Below, piece by piece: positions 54,058 through 64,000 of a DNA stretch of 64,000 bases (positions are counted from its first letter, which is position 1; each line of letters starts with the position of its first letter). Under the pieces are notes generated by a model, which saw only the letters and a program-made list of their open reading frames with translations, was not told where the DNA came from and made no database searches. The stretch comes from Perkinsus marinus ATCC 50983 (lineage: Eukaryota > Perkinsozoa > Perkinsida > Perkinsidae). The position numbers were made by a program, and so were the translations under genes. The stretch covers positions 50,087-114,086 of the forward strand of contig NW_003208908.1 of the NCBI RefSeq assembly GCF_000006405.1. Direction: 5' to 3'.

Positions 54058-57024
54058 TTAGGCCTGGCCGCCACTTTCCTTGAGCTGTTGGACCGCCTTA
54101 GGGATCGCCTTACTCAGCCTCTCCTTCACTTCAATCGGGCACTCCGCGAACCATGGGTGACTCTCAGCCTCCCACCTTCGGAAGGCCTCCAATATGGCCA
54201 TCTTCAGTACAACCCCTTCCAGTAGAGGATCACGGATCTCCTCGTCCTCCTCATCCATATCATCTTCCGAATCACTATCACCAGCATAGCCTTCCAGCTG
54301 GCCAAGGATCTCGTTGTAAGCGTCTTCCTCACTGATCTCCTCCTCGTCCTCCTCGTCATCATCACTACCGCCCATATGCCCATTATCGTTGAGGAGAGTG
54401 GCGCCCCTCACATGAGACCTCTGTCTGTCCCGCTTCACCTCGTACTCCAGACCAGCAGTGAGGACCTCGATCAGCCTCACCGGGAGGGGTGTCCTGGTCC
54501 TAACACCCAACAGGGCAGGTGCACGACTGTCAATAAGTTTGATAAGGGCCGTGAGAAGGATCGTCCTCGAGTCTCGGGCCGCCACCTTAGGAGCAGTAAC
54601 ACACCACATAGCCATCAGAGCCTCTAAACCAGTAGCTGCCTTCCCCTCAAGAGGCACGCTGAAGCCAGCCATGGTGTCAACCACACCAACCGGATTTGCA
54701 TGGACCAATCGAGCAAAGACGACCAGAAGGGACTGCACCAGATGCTGAGCTCTGGCCGCTAGGAGCCTCTGTAGCATAGCCTGCATAAACTGTGGCCCGA
54801 GAGCAGAACCCATACGCTCGACCACAGCAGTGATCAGTGGGCCCGCGAACATCGAAGCTGAGTCATCCAACTCGTTAGCATCGAGAAGCCTCTCCAGAGT
54901 AGAGAGTACCATAGTCTTGGCCTGCTCCAGCTGGCCCATAGGGGCCCTCCGCACGACGTAGAGCAATGTATCACAGGCGTTCTGAATAAGAGGAGCGTCA
55001 GTGGTGTGCAGACAGAGACTCAGCAACTGCTGCACACACAACCACATATCCTCAGGGTAAGGCACTGAGGACCGCTTCAGCAGGATGGACAGCAATTCAA
55101 TAGAGCTACCAACAGTGTGACTTTCGTATTCGTCAGGATTCGACAAACACTGGCGGATCTTAGGGGTCACAGTAGAAGACACCTTGCCCAGAAGGCTCCT
55201 ATCCACTCCACAGGCACACGAGAGCAGGTCCAGAACCTGCAAGTGGACCAACGGGTCCATGGCAGCCCGGTCCCAGAGGCTCATAGTGAGGCCTAGGAAG
55301 TCGTCACCAACAGCCACGATGCTCTTAGGGGAGTACCGCGTAATCGAAGTGAGGGCCTCGATACACAAGTGCATTGACTCATCAGCCAGATCTTCACCAG
55401 ACCAGTTCATAAGGCTGCCTATGGATTGGAAACCGCCGCCACTTAGGAGTAGTGCATTGCACTCTTCTGGTCTCTGAGGAGCGCATATCTTCAGGTATTG
55501 ACAAAACGCCCGAGTAGCGATGAGACGTAGACAGATGTGATTCTTAGCCTGCATCGCCTCGAGACTATGCTGTAAAATTGTGTAGCAGTCAGCCGTGAAA
55601 CTGGCCTTCATATACTCACATATCTTGGCCAGTAGAGCAAGTCCCCGCAGCCGCAAGAATGGCGGGGCATCCTCCTGACCAACGATCCCAGCAGCGACCT
55701 TGACGAGGTTGTCGACTTGCCCAATGGGTTTCTTCTTTTCCCCATGGTGATTGATCGCCTCACACGCCCAGCCAGTCATCAGCAGACCAACCTCAGTTTT
55801 CTTCCAAGAGTAGGGATTGGCCGTAGACGCGGCTCCGGCTGTGACCAAGCCAGTAGCCACGTCAATGATGGCCTTGAAGGCTTCGCTACTGAACGACTCA
55901 ATCATCTCAGCTGCCATACCCTCAGCGGAAAGGCGAACAGTTAGAGCTGCGAAATCGTCATCCTCGTTGGCCAGGAACGTAGCCGGGTCGTCGGACCACT
56001 CAGCCATCTGACTCTCAGTCACTTGGCAGTAAGGGGCCAACAGCTCGAGGATTGCCGCAGTCTTCCCTTTAACGATAGACCTGAGCTTCGCCTTTGAGAC
56101 CACCGAGGACAACAATTCACAAAACTGGACGAGCAGAGTAGTCGGACCACCGTCCTCTTCCTCGTCAATACCACCCTCCTCTGAATTGACCACCAAATTA
56201 ACGTACTGGACCTGTCCACCACGAATGAACTCACAAACAGGCTCCATCACGGCCTCGAGCATCGGCTTCATCGCTGAACCCAGTCTTTGCAGAAGCTTGC
56301 TGACCGCCCGAACTGCTGCCAGCACTGCCAGAACATCTCCACTTCTGGCCATTCCCTCCACTACTGGAAGCCATCCCTTCAGCATTCCAACTGCCAACTC
56401 ATTACGCTGAGCTTTGGAAGTAGCCTGTTCGGCCACAATGGCCGCTGAGGTGCTAAATAGGTCAAGAGCCTTCCACCTAGCGACAAGGGGAATGGTAGTA
56501 TCCATCGCTAAGGCGCGCAGAGAGCCCTCCAGATGCAACAGATGACCAGCGACCTCCGGACCGGCCTCATCCTGGAAAACCTGTAGCATGTCAAAGCAGA
56601 TTGACCGACGTTCTCCCTGAGCAGTCGGGTCCTGCATGGTCTGCACTACTCTGTCCAGGACAGGCTCCCACCCTTGCAACGAGGTCTGGGCGGCACACTG
56701 GGCTGCGCATGCGTGCACGAGTTTTCGCACCGTACTGTTGGGCTCAAAGAGGTCCTCAGCCAACACTGATCGAACCTCGTTCTGCTCGTCCACTGTAAGT
56801 TCGCTCCAACGACTTCTCACGTTACGCTTGACTATGGTCAACGACAACTGCCTCATTGGGACAGACTGAGATGGATCTACGGCAAGGCGGCAAAGGGTCG
56901 TTTGAAAGCCAGGTAGGGTTTCTCGTTCGGCTAAGGTTCCTTCAGCAGACCTCCTCAGGTCAGCGTTGGAAGACGTCAAACCATCTAACAAGGAGAGTAG
57001 GGTGGCGGCCGAGTCGCAGGACAT
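54058..57024 (-). CDS. IPO9: Importin-9/Kap114-type karyopherin beta
   Basis: Nuclear import receptor made of HEAT repeats, with an intronless frame of about 988 residues. The N-terminal Ran-binding region has SAEGTLAERETLPGFQTTL, MRQLSLTIVKRNVRSRW and LVHACAAQCA (importin-N domain). The middle has MAEWSDDPATFLANEDDDF, matching the importin-9 signature of Trp, Asp and a short acidic loop before a helix (TVRLSAEGM). The C terminus has acidic loops (EDEEEISEEDAYNEILGQ, DSDSEDDMDEEDEEIRDPLL) as in importin-9. Known cargoes in other organisms include histone H2A-H2B, ribosomal proteins and actin. Start chosen at 57024 (MSCDSAATLL). Lack of introns contrasts with the neighbours. Confidence 0.85.
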   Translation of the reverse strand: MSCDSAATLLSLLDGLTSSNADLRRSAEGTLAERETLPGFQTTLCRLAVDPSQSVPMRQLSLTIVKRNVRSRWSELTVDEQNEVRSVLAEDLFEPNSTVRKLVHACAAQCAAQTSLQGWEPVLDRVVQTMQDPTAQGERRSICFDMLQVFQDEAGPEVAGHLLHLEGSLRALAMDTTIPLVARWKALDLFSTSAAIVAEQATSKAQRNELAVGMLKGWLPVVEGMARSGDVLAVLAAVRAVSKLLQRLGSAMKPMLEAVMEPVCEFIRGGQVQYVNLVVNSEEGGIDEEEDGGPTTLLVQFCELLSSVVSKAKLRSIVKGKTAAILELLAPYCQVTESQMAEWSDDPATFLANEDDDFAALTVRLSAEGMAAEMIESFSSEAFKAIIDVATGLVTAGAASTANPYSWKKTEVGLLMTGWACEAINHHGEKKKPIGQVDNLVKVAAGIVGQEDAPPFLRLRGLALLAKICEYMKASFTADCYTILQHSLEAMQAKNHICLRLIATRAFCQYLKICAPQRPEECNALLLSGGGFQSIGSLMNWSGEDLADESMHLCIEALTSITRYSPKSIVAVGDDFLGLTMSLWDRAAMDPLVHLQVLDLLSCACGVDRSLLGKVSSTVTPKIRQCLSNPDEYESHTVGSSIELLSILLKRSSVPYPEDMWLCVQQLLSLCLHTTDAPLIQNACDTLLYVVRRAPMGQLEQAKTMVLSTLERLLDANELDDSASMFAGPLITAVVERMGSALGPQFMQAMLQRLLAARAQHLVQSLLVVFARLVHANPVGVVDTMAGFSVPLEGKAATGLEALMAMWCVTAPKVAARDSRTILLTALIKLIDSRAPALLGVRTRTPLPVRLIEVLTAGLEYEVKRDRQRSHVRGATLLNDNGHMGGSDDDEEDEEEISEEDAYNEILGQLEGYAGDSDSEDDMDEEDEEIRDPLLEGVVLKMAILEAFRRWEAESHPWFAECPIEVKERLSKAIPKAVQQLKESGGQA

Positions 57025-57958
57025 GTACTGATAGCAACAGCAAGAGGAGGACGGAAAAAGCAATCCTGAGGGTGATCACGGTGATATCTCACTCGAGCGT
57101 TGCTACATGCCTGAGGAGACTGATAAGGCAATTCAGTAGTGAGACTCTCAAAGAGCCGACTTAGACGAGAGCAATTCACACTGTTATAAGATAAGCGCGG
57201 AACCGGGCAGGCCAGAGTGACGGCTGCCAATGTAAAACGGCGTGAGCTCTATGCGCGAGATAAGAAGATATATGTGTCATCGGTTGTCTATGGGGGAACC
57301 AGAGATTTCATCTGGACCTAAGCACGCCGTTATCATTGTCTATACCGCACAAAATAAGGCTACAGTAGAGAAGGACTACTACGATCGCAAGTTGTCGAAC
57401 AGTTGAAGATAGAGGCATGGAGATGCTCATGATGGCTTCCTCGCACGGCCAGTGTCAACATGTCATGGAAGGCGCGACCAAAACCATTCAATTCAAATCG
57501 ATTACAATGGCGTAGCGAGATGTCATATGTACGACTTATATTGTTGAGAGCGGTGCACTTAAAAACTCAGCTGATGCTAATATAGTCCAATCTCGTCAAT
57601 ACTTCACGACCGCGAGTCACAGTGATGTTCTTGCTCATCGCATCTGGGCTGATTTTGGCCCGGAAAAGAGTCCAAAATAGTCACTTTAGTGACCTTTTCG
57701 AAAATTGACCATCACCTCAGTCCTACCCGAAGACGTTCTCCGTAACTGTCCAATATTAACCTAACAAATGGACTACTATGAATTGGTACCAATATCGCTC
57801 AGAGGGTGATGTTAACGGACTCTAGCTCCGCACTATGCTCCTGCACACAATGGTGCTATACTCGTTACGGCGGCGCCGGCGGTGGGCCACGATCGAATCT
57901 CAAATATCAATTCTTGAGAGTACGGTATTATTCGCTCATACCGTTCCTTGAGGAATTC
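57025..57958. other. Divergent intergenic stretch
   Basis: About 930 bases between the 5' ends of importin-9 (minus) and the sugar transporter (plus). No supported gene; presumably promoters for both. Confidence 0.45.
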
Positions 57959-59353
57959 ATGCGGGAACTCCATAGCAAGGCATCGCGGAGAGTGGACACT
58001 TTGATGAGGTTTGTTGGTCTCAGCTACCATTTTGTTACCCACTCCCATATGCTGCTTGGCCTTGATACTCCCTTTAAGTTCGGCTTGTTCATAGGCTACA
58101 TCGTCGTATGGACCTCTCAGAGCATTCTAGTGCATCTAGCTGCCAAGAGAGGCATCGAATACAACTACACTACTGTTGTTTTCCTGCAGGATTTCTGCAA
58201 GATGCTCATAACTGTTTTCTTATTCGTCCGTGCTGAGGGCAATCTCGGTGATCTTGTACGTCAAATGGCGGTCCATAAGAAGCTAGCTGGCCTCTATCTG
58301 GTCCCAGCTGGGCTCTATGCCATTTACAACAACCTCACATTCGTGTCGATGTCTACCTTTGACCCAGCGACATACTATGTTCTACTACAGGCCAAGTTGG
58401 TGGTGACCGCGGTCCTCTGCGTTACATTACTGGACAAACCCGTTAGTAAAATGCAATGGTTTTCCCTTTTTATTATCACCATAGGAGCCATGATGAAAGA
58501 GTAATCGCATTATGCTGCTGTCGTAGTTGAGTGCCAAAATGGTGGTCAGGTACAAAGTGTTTTTGCATGGTTTCGAAGGTGGTCACTCTATATGGGATTA
58601 CCTCCTAGTGCTCTTGCTCGTGATGCTCTCTAGTTTTGCCGGGGTTTACAATGAGAAACTCCTAAAGGGTCAGGACACAGCGAGCCCAAATGTGCAGAAT
58701 ATGTTCATGTAAGCTAGATCGACGTAGCATTAAGAGAACTCATTCCGCAGGTATATAGTCTCTATGGCTTGTAACGCTCTGGGGTTGATGCTAAGAGGCT
58801 CAGGTTGGGGCCTCATCACTGCATTTTCATCCGAGAATCTCAAACCAATACTTTCTTGGAATATTTTGGCGATTATTTTCAACGCCGCTATAACGGGAGT
58901 TATGACGGGTAGTAGGGCAAGGGTAGATACGGATGGGCCGGAGGATGGGCGTCCCTTAGGCTTCTTCCTAAAGCATCTGAATTCAATACTAAAGTCAATA
59001 GCAGCAGCAATTCAAGTGTGGACGGTAGCAATAACCTCATTTATAGTGTTCGGATATCCGATCGACTTGGGAGTATTCCTTTCTCTAGTATTGGTAATAC
59101 CACTCCTTTTCCAAATCACCTTTGGCGAGGCAATGCTGTTCAGGTAACTGCAGGCGTGTGGATTTATAGCCGATACCCGGAGAGCCCGCCCCCCACGGCT
59201 AAGTTGGTTCCAACACAAGAGTCCAATGAAGGGCGAGGCGACGTCGAACTTGGTGCTCTGGAAAATAGCGATATAGCATCTAACTCGGACGAGCCTTTGC
59301 CAAAGAACGCGAGGAACCGTCCATCGTCAGCGTCATTGAGTGGGAAGGAATAA
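57959..59353 (+). CDS. Golgi/ER nucleotide-sugar transporter (SLC35A-like)
   Basis: Multi-pass antiporter that brings nucleotide sugars into Golgi or ER for glycosylation. Membrane segments: FKFGLFIGYIVVWTSQSILV, GLYLVPAGLYAIYNNLTFVS, LDPATYYVLLQ-type loop (FDPATYYVLLQAKLVVTAVL), MQWFSLFIITIGAMM, IWDYLLVLLLVMLSSFAG, MACNALGLMLRG and SIAAAIQVWTVAITSFIVFG. The YNNL...YYxLLQxK motif is typical of SLC35A. Introns: 49 nt after MMKE, about 44 nt before IVSMAC, and 56 nt that joins LGVFLSL to VTAGVWIYSRYPES, restoring the last helix. The C-terminal tail is polar and ends SASLSGKE. Start uncertain: 57959 or 58003. Followed on the same strand by an ER glycoprotein-processing gene. Confidence 0.88.
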
Positions 59354-59461
59354 GGTTTTGACCGGGTGTAGTATTATAGTGCCTTGCAGATCAACAGATA
59401 TTGCACTTTTCTGGAGCTAGATCTGTGTTGAGGGAGTTGTGGTATTTCTATTTCCTATAGA

Positions 59462-62400
59462 ATGAGCCTCAAATTTTTATCATATGTGCATGATTTTCTC
59501 CTGGCAGTCTGCGTAGTAGTGGGGAAGCCGGTGACGGAACGGAAAGGTGGTCTAGATGGAACGTAGTAGTGGGTGACTTCCTTTCTCACTCGAATACTAT
59601 CAGTATAATGTTCTGAACTGAACACAGGGTCACGTCATGCGATTTGTGAGGAGATGAAATTGTAGTGGTATAGATTATCTGTGTCGTTGTTCAGGGATCT
59701 CATCGAACAGATGTATGCCCACGCGTTTGGAGACTATATGAGGTTATAACGGAGGCACTAGGCGGACTTGAATAGTAACGATCTGTATGTGTTAGATATG
59801 CCTTCCCTTATGATGAGCTCCGGCCGCTCTCTTGTGATGGGCGAATTACCCGAGAAAGAGGCGATCTCGACTTTATCATTGCTAATGTTTCTATGACGTA
59901 GAAAGGGGGGAGGGGGATTTGTTATACGTGTATGTTCATTACTGCTTGTTAATAACGAGTTGTTATATGTTTATGTTTATTACTGCTTGTTAATAACGAG
60001 TTTTTATATGTTTATGTTTATTACTGCTTATTAATAACGAGTTTTTATATGTTTATGTTCATTACTGCTTGTTGATAACGAGTTTTTATATGTTTATGTT
60101 TATTACTGCTTATTAATAACGAGTTTTTATATGTTTATGTTTATTACTGCTTGTTAATAACGAGCTGTTATATGTTTATGTTTATTACTGCTTGTTAATA
60201 ACGAGTAGTTATGCGTTCTGTTAGATACATCGACTCGTTGGATTCACTTGTGCTATTCGATAGGCTCGAAGACTTTGGAGAGGCTGTCGATTTTATATCA
60301 CATAATGTGACTTTTGATCGCGATGTGGTACGTGGGAAAAATGCACCATGCCGGGATAGAACCTGAGACCTTTGATGATAGGTGGTCTCGGCCTTTGAAA
60401 TGAATATACGAGTTCTTGGTGGGCTTCTATCTGGTCATCTCCATGCCAAGCGAATGGGTATACCTTCCGGTTACCAGGACGATCTACTACGGAAAGCCAT
60501 CGACTTGGGGGATAGGTGGAAATGATGACGATCACGTCCCTGTTCGCTTACCGTGCTACTTATTCAGGCTCTACAAGGCTTTTGATACATCAACAGATCT
60601 CCCGGCGGCTCGAGTGAATCTAGTTAGGGGTATCGATATTGATGATGAGGAAGTACCAACGAGCATTTCTGTAGCAGAAGCGGGCAGTTGGATCATGGGT
60701 GAGGAGTTGGGCCGATTTGATGGAGACTGGTTTTTTGCAGAGTTTGGCACTTTAAGTCTCCTTACTGGCGATTGGAAGTACTACGAGGCGGCTCGGAAGG
60801 CGTTGGATCATTTATGGTATGGTCTATACACACGCAATATTGTTAGATTCATGCTTGGTTAGGTATATGAGGCTTGGCCCAGCGGCGCTCATGCCTACCA
60901 CGATCTCGATATCAACAGGGCTGTGGATGGACAGTCTCTCATCAGGCGCCGGACCTGGACATGACTCCTATTATGAGTAATCAAATGGACGACATTCGTT
61001 GTTCATGGTATCACCTATGTTGGACTATATGTATTCTCCAGAGGGATAAGTCTATTTACATATGAAATTTCAATAGTTTATAATAGTACTATTCTAGTAC
61101 GATAAAAGAGAAACGGAACTTATGTTGGAGAATTTCGAGGAGGAGCGGTTGAGCTCGCTAACTCCGCATTCGAGCGACCGATCGTCTTATTGATCTCATC
61201 CATCATATGTGTAATAACAATTCAAAATAAATAGGACTTGAAACGTCGAGCCCCCCCCCCACCACCAAACGCCTTCGCCTCTCCTTTGAGTATGTACTAT
61301 CATATGGTCATCTATCGACTGTTGCTAGGTATCTGTTGAAGGCTTATGTCCTCTTTGGTGACGTGGAACTGTATGAGCGTTTTATGGAGCATTTCGATGG
61401 CATTAGTACGAGAGCCTAGATGTTATCAACGACTCGAGCTCTTGTTGAACAGGTTCTTATCAAGCCGGCGGGCAGCTGACATTCGATATAGCTACTGATT
61501 CACCAGCACATACACAAGTGTCACCACTACAGAGTTTTTGGGGAGGAGGTACGTGGAGCGATTGGTGTCCATCACTGTGAGCGGATTTGCCAATTTCGAA
61601 AAAAAACATGGGGAAATTCTCGTTGGGTTTTCCTCTACTCATATTTCAAGTAGCGTGTGAACTTTCATATCGGGGAGCAAACTATTGAGCTCAGCTGAGG
61701 AGACGAAACATATATTCCAATATCGATCGTGATAGTTTCTAATTGTCAGTCGTGAATGCCGTACAAGGGCCGTCAGCGTACGCGACGTCCATCGCTCGGA
61801 TGTGGTCTCGACTTTGGGACTCTATGGGCGGCTTGCCTGAGGTTGCGGATATAAAGGAACGAAGAGTGGCTCTGATAGCCTATGGTCGAGACTTCAATTT
61901 GCGGTAGTATGTCGGCGGAGCGAAGCAGTTTTTATTGGGGATTTTATCAACAGGCCAGAGTTGGCGGAGACTCTTTCTCAACTGGGTGCAGCTATCAGCG
62001 GCGGAGTGGAGGACGAGACGTATAAGTGGAAGTTGGAGAAGATGGCAAACGACTTGGAGAAACGAAATAAGGTGAGGAATTCGCTCGGAAATATTCACAT
62101 AGTGATGCTATTGGTTTCCATGCGTGCATTGTCTGTGGGAGACACGTTATTGTGATTGGTGCATATTCAAAAGACTGTGCTTTAGTACTGAGAACTGAGG
62201 TTACCCGGAGCCTAGTATTATATGGTCATGGAATGTTCTTGATGGGATTTTACTCTTCGAGTTCATTGTGTATGTATGTTAATTCTAAGCTTGAAGGGCA
62301 TCTAATCCTAGCCGTTTGGAAATAGTTTTTGGAACGGGGAATAAGAAGTGTATCCCTGTTACAGGTATACGCTTCTCCCTACATATACATATGATATTAT

Positions 62401-63686
62401 GATTATGTATTATGTATAGTATTTTATGCATAGTATTATAATACTATTATACTATGTATACTATTACTTAGGCTACTAAGTGTCATGACTAGTATCATGA
62501 TAATACAGGGAGTCTGTAGTACGACTTGGTTCCCCTCCGCTCAGGCCGTATGCGGGTACGCGTCTTTAGCCGACGTTCTTGCCCATCGCAACGACGACCG
62601 TATGGACAGCTTTTTCCTTAGTGAAACTCTACCTTACCTGTAACGCTTTATGAAGACCTCCCTAGCTTAACTTGCTTCACTGGCAGGTATATGGGGTTGA
62701 CCGGTCCTCAGGTTGTCGCTAATCGATTGGGTAGTGGTAGTATCGGCCGGGTCTTCACGACGGAAGCCCACGTTCTACCATTGAGCCATCTGGTGCCATT
62801 GGCGAGGGACAGGCCTGGCCATGCACGTGGGCAACGAGGCACGCGTACCACGCCTCTGGTCTGTCCCATCGGGCCTTCGCCCGTGTTGAGATTCTCGGAC
62901 ATGGTGGATTGGCAGATCTCTCACGGCGCGTGGACGGTGTGGCCAGAGCTTCCTACGGCCCTTAGAGAGGCTATTCCAACGGGAGTAACTATGCCTAGGG
63001 GCAAGGCACGACTTGTGGTTCGAGCCGCTGGGATGATGGCTGAAGAGCCTGTGTTCAATCTGAGTGTGGGAACGGCGATATTTGGTGGCAGGATTCGACA
63101 AAGGAGTGGTATGGAAAAATTTCAATGGGACTTGGGCGAAGCGAAGCGAACGAGGCTTGTTAGGATGATACATTCGGGGCCGTCTCTTAGGGCTGCTCTG
63201 AAGAGGCATGGGAGGTGTTCTGATGACACTAAGGCTTATCGCAATCATAGTAAGGCGAGTGACCGAGTGTTCTCTGGAGGGCTTCACTGGCGAGAGACTC
63301 CGATAAAATCGCAACGTAGGGATTTCCGGCTGATGTTTTCGGGGAATGGTACGGACTTTGGTTGCAACCGAACAGGCCAGGACGATTACAGTGAGGCTGA
63401 TAATGTGATGGTAGTCGTGCATAGGGCGGGCAATTGTTCCTTTGCTGATAAGGCCTTGAACGCTCAGTTGAGGGGAGCGAGTGGTATCTTGGTCATCGAT
63501 GAGGCCGGGTCGGGGCGTAAAAAGAATCTTGTGATGACATGTGAGATTGAGAAGAACTGGTTATGTCACTACGTACACATCCCTGCTGTTTCTGTACCAG
63601 CGGTTGATTTCGCCCCTGTTTTATCCCTTTTGAAGGCTGGCCATAGTCTTTTCGCGCAGCTCTTGGATGGCGCGTTGTTGTTCTAG
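59462..63686 (+). CDS. EDEM3: EDEM3-like ER alpha-mannosidase with PA domain
   Basis: Glycoside hydrolase family 47 protein of ER-associated degradation, which trims or reads mannose on misfolded glycoproteins. Exon 1 (59462-59562) is a signal peptide (MSLKFLSYVHDFLLAVCVVV). Then MYAHAFGDYMR, YAFPYDELRPLSCDGR, YIDSLDSLVLFDRLEDFGEA, FEMNIRVLGGLLSGHLHA, LYKAFDTSTDLPAARVNL, IMEFGTLSLLTGDWKYYEAA, STGLWMDSLSSGAGPGHDSY, EYLLKAYVLFGD, PLQSFWGG, RPELAETLSQLG, VCGYASLADVL, MDSFFLSETLPYLYMG and RVFTTEAHVLPL follow in family order. The C-terminal third has a PA domain (VMVVVHRAGNCSFADKALNA, GASGILVIDEAG), as in EDEM3. No KDEL-type signal: it ends DGALLF. Introns are 44-132 nt except 59898-60224, one of ~345 nt near 60980-61325, and 62071-62545. 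Some borders between 61400 and 61950 are not fixed. Confidence 0.92.
59920..60206. repeat. Tandem array, 7 x 41 bp, in an EDEM intron
   Basis: Seven head-to-tail copies of a 41-bp unit (TGTTATATGTTTATG, then TTTATTACTG, then CTTGTTAATAACGAGT), differing at one to five positions. The array fills 287 of the 327 bases of the intron 59898-60224. Each unit holds the near-palindrome CTTGTTAATAACGAG. Confidence 0.95.
62345..62447. repeat. Inverted-repeat and AT-palindrome cluster in EDEM intron
   Basis: GAAGTGTATCCCTGT (62345 on) pairs with ACAGGTATACGCTTC (to 62375) at 13 of 15 positions. Further on ATAGTATTA/TAATACTAT (62430-62447) is a perfect palindrome amid more AT-rich near-palindromes. It lies in the 475-nt intron 62071-62545. 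Confidence 0.65.
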
Positions 63687-63901
63687 AGTCGTGTTCTACC
63701 ACATACGTTGCCTGTAATTGCTATACTTGTATAATCTCATGTACTATTACGAGGGGGCTAAATGCTTCCTTGTGTTTTACTCCGGGGAGTTCTTGTCTTT
63801 CGGCGAGCCCTCAAGTCCTTTTAGCTGTGTGACACAGGCTAGTGTTGTGTTTGGTGGTGACACTGAATGGTGTATTGGTTGTAGGTGTCACCACTGTAGA
63901 G

Positions 63902-64000
63902 ATGAGACAATTGAAGCCCCATGAGCAGAAGCTTTTGCGGAAGGTCAACCTGTACCAGTGGAAACGGGACGACAACAACGTCCGAGAGGCGAAGATTATC
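63902..64000 (+). CDS. IMP3: U3 snoRNP protein IMP3, 5' part
   Basis: The frame from ATG 63902 to the window edge reads MRQLKPHEQKLLRKVNLYQW then KRDDNNVREAKII, matching the N terminus of IMP3 (MxRxLKxHEQKLLxKVxxxxW), an S4-domain-family protein of the U3 snoRNP/SSU processome in the nucleolus. Cut by the window edge after 33 codons. It starts 215 bases after the EDEM stop, same strand. The short length leaves some doubt, but the motif is distinctive. Confidence 0.85.
   Translation, partial: MRQLKPHEQKLLRKVNLYQWKRDDNNVREAKII

Noticed and set aside
62770-62800. A-box-like string (TGGCTCAATGG) on the minus strand
   Set aside because: No B box at the right distance and it lies in well-supported EDEM coding sequence.

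Overview
This window reads as gene-dense nuclear DNA of a protist, most likely an alveolate. A perkinsozoan (Perkinsus-like) is my best guess, and that is inference. The grounds are: genes about every 2 kb on both strands; many GT-AG introns of only 33-65 nt; ordinary use of TAA, TAG and TGA as stops; a calcium-dependent protein kinase of the alveolate/plant type; an EGF/thrombospondin-like surface protein; and one strong polypyrimidine-AG directly before a start codon, as expected for spliced-leader trans-splicing. No operons, phage, CRISPR arrays, or rRNA or tRNA genes were found. Exon joins given below were made by hand from reading frame, GT-AG borders and known family motifs; none has been checked against RNA.

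Layout. 1-3.2 kb: unresolved coding-like pieces. 3.2-4.5 kb (-): PP2A catalytic subunit. 4.5-6.5 kb: unresolved. 6.5-7.6 kb (+): Lys/Glu-rich protein. 8.8-13.5 kb (+): enoyl-CoA hydratase and branched-chain 2-oxoacid dehydrogenase E1-beta, two mitochondrial steps of branched-chain amino acid breakdown side by side. 13.6-18.0 kb (-): truncated globin, an F-box-like/Yippee protein, a DnaJ protein. 18.6-20.7 kb (+): two-RRM protein with a foldback element in an intron. 22.0 kb (+): membrane-anchored cytochrome-b5-reductase-like protein. 23.2-33.5 kb (-): threonine aldolase, EGF/TSP-like surface protein, unknown membrane protein, filamin-repeat protein, CDPK. 35.9-39.1 kb (+): two tandem aldo/keto reductases. 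39.2-41.1 kb (+): cytochrome-b5/front-end fatty acid desaturase. 41.4-46 kb: transportin-3-like gene and unknown genes. 46.3-57 kb (-): methyltransferase-like gene, helical-repeat protein, acidic protein, secreted protein, nuclear protein, zinc-finger protein and importin-9. 58-63.7 kb (+): nucleotide-sugar transporter and an EDEM3-like ER mannosidase with PA domain. 63.9 kb (+): start of IMP3.

The main non-gene signal is in the few long introns. Most introns are about 45 nt; the long ones carry repeats. A short dispersed repeat occurs three times, each time inside an intron of an unrelated gene (CDPK, aldo/keto reductase 2, desaturase). The RRM gene holds a ~306-bp foldback element, the EDEM gene a 7 x 41-bp tandem array and an AT-rich palindrome cluster, and the enoyl-CoA hydratase gene a 1.95-kb intron with several perfect hairpins.
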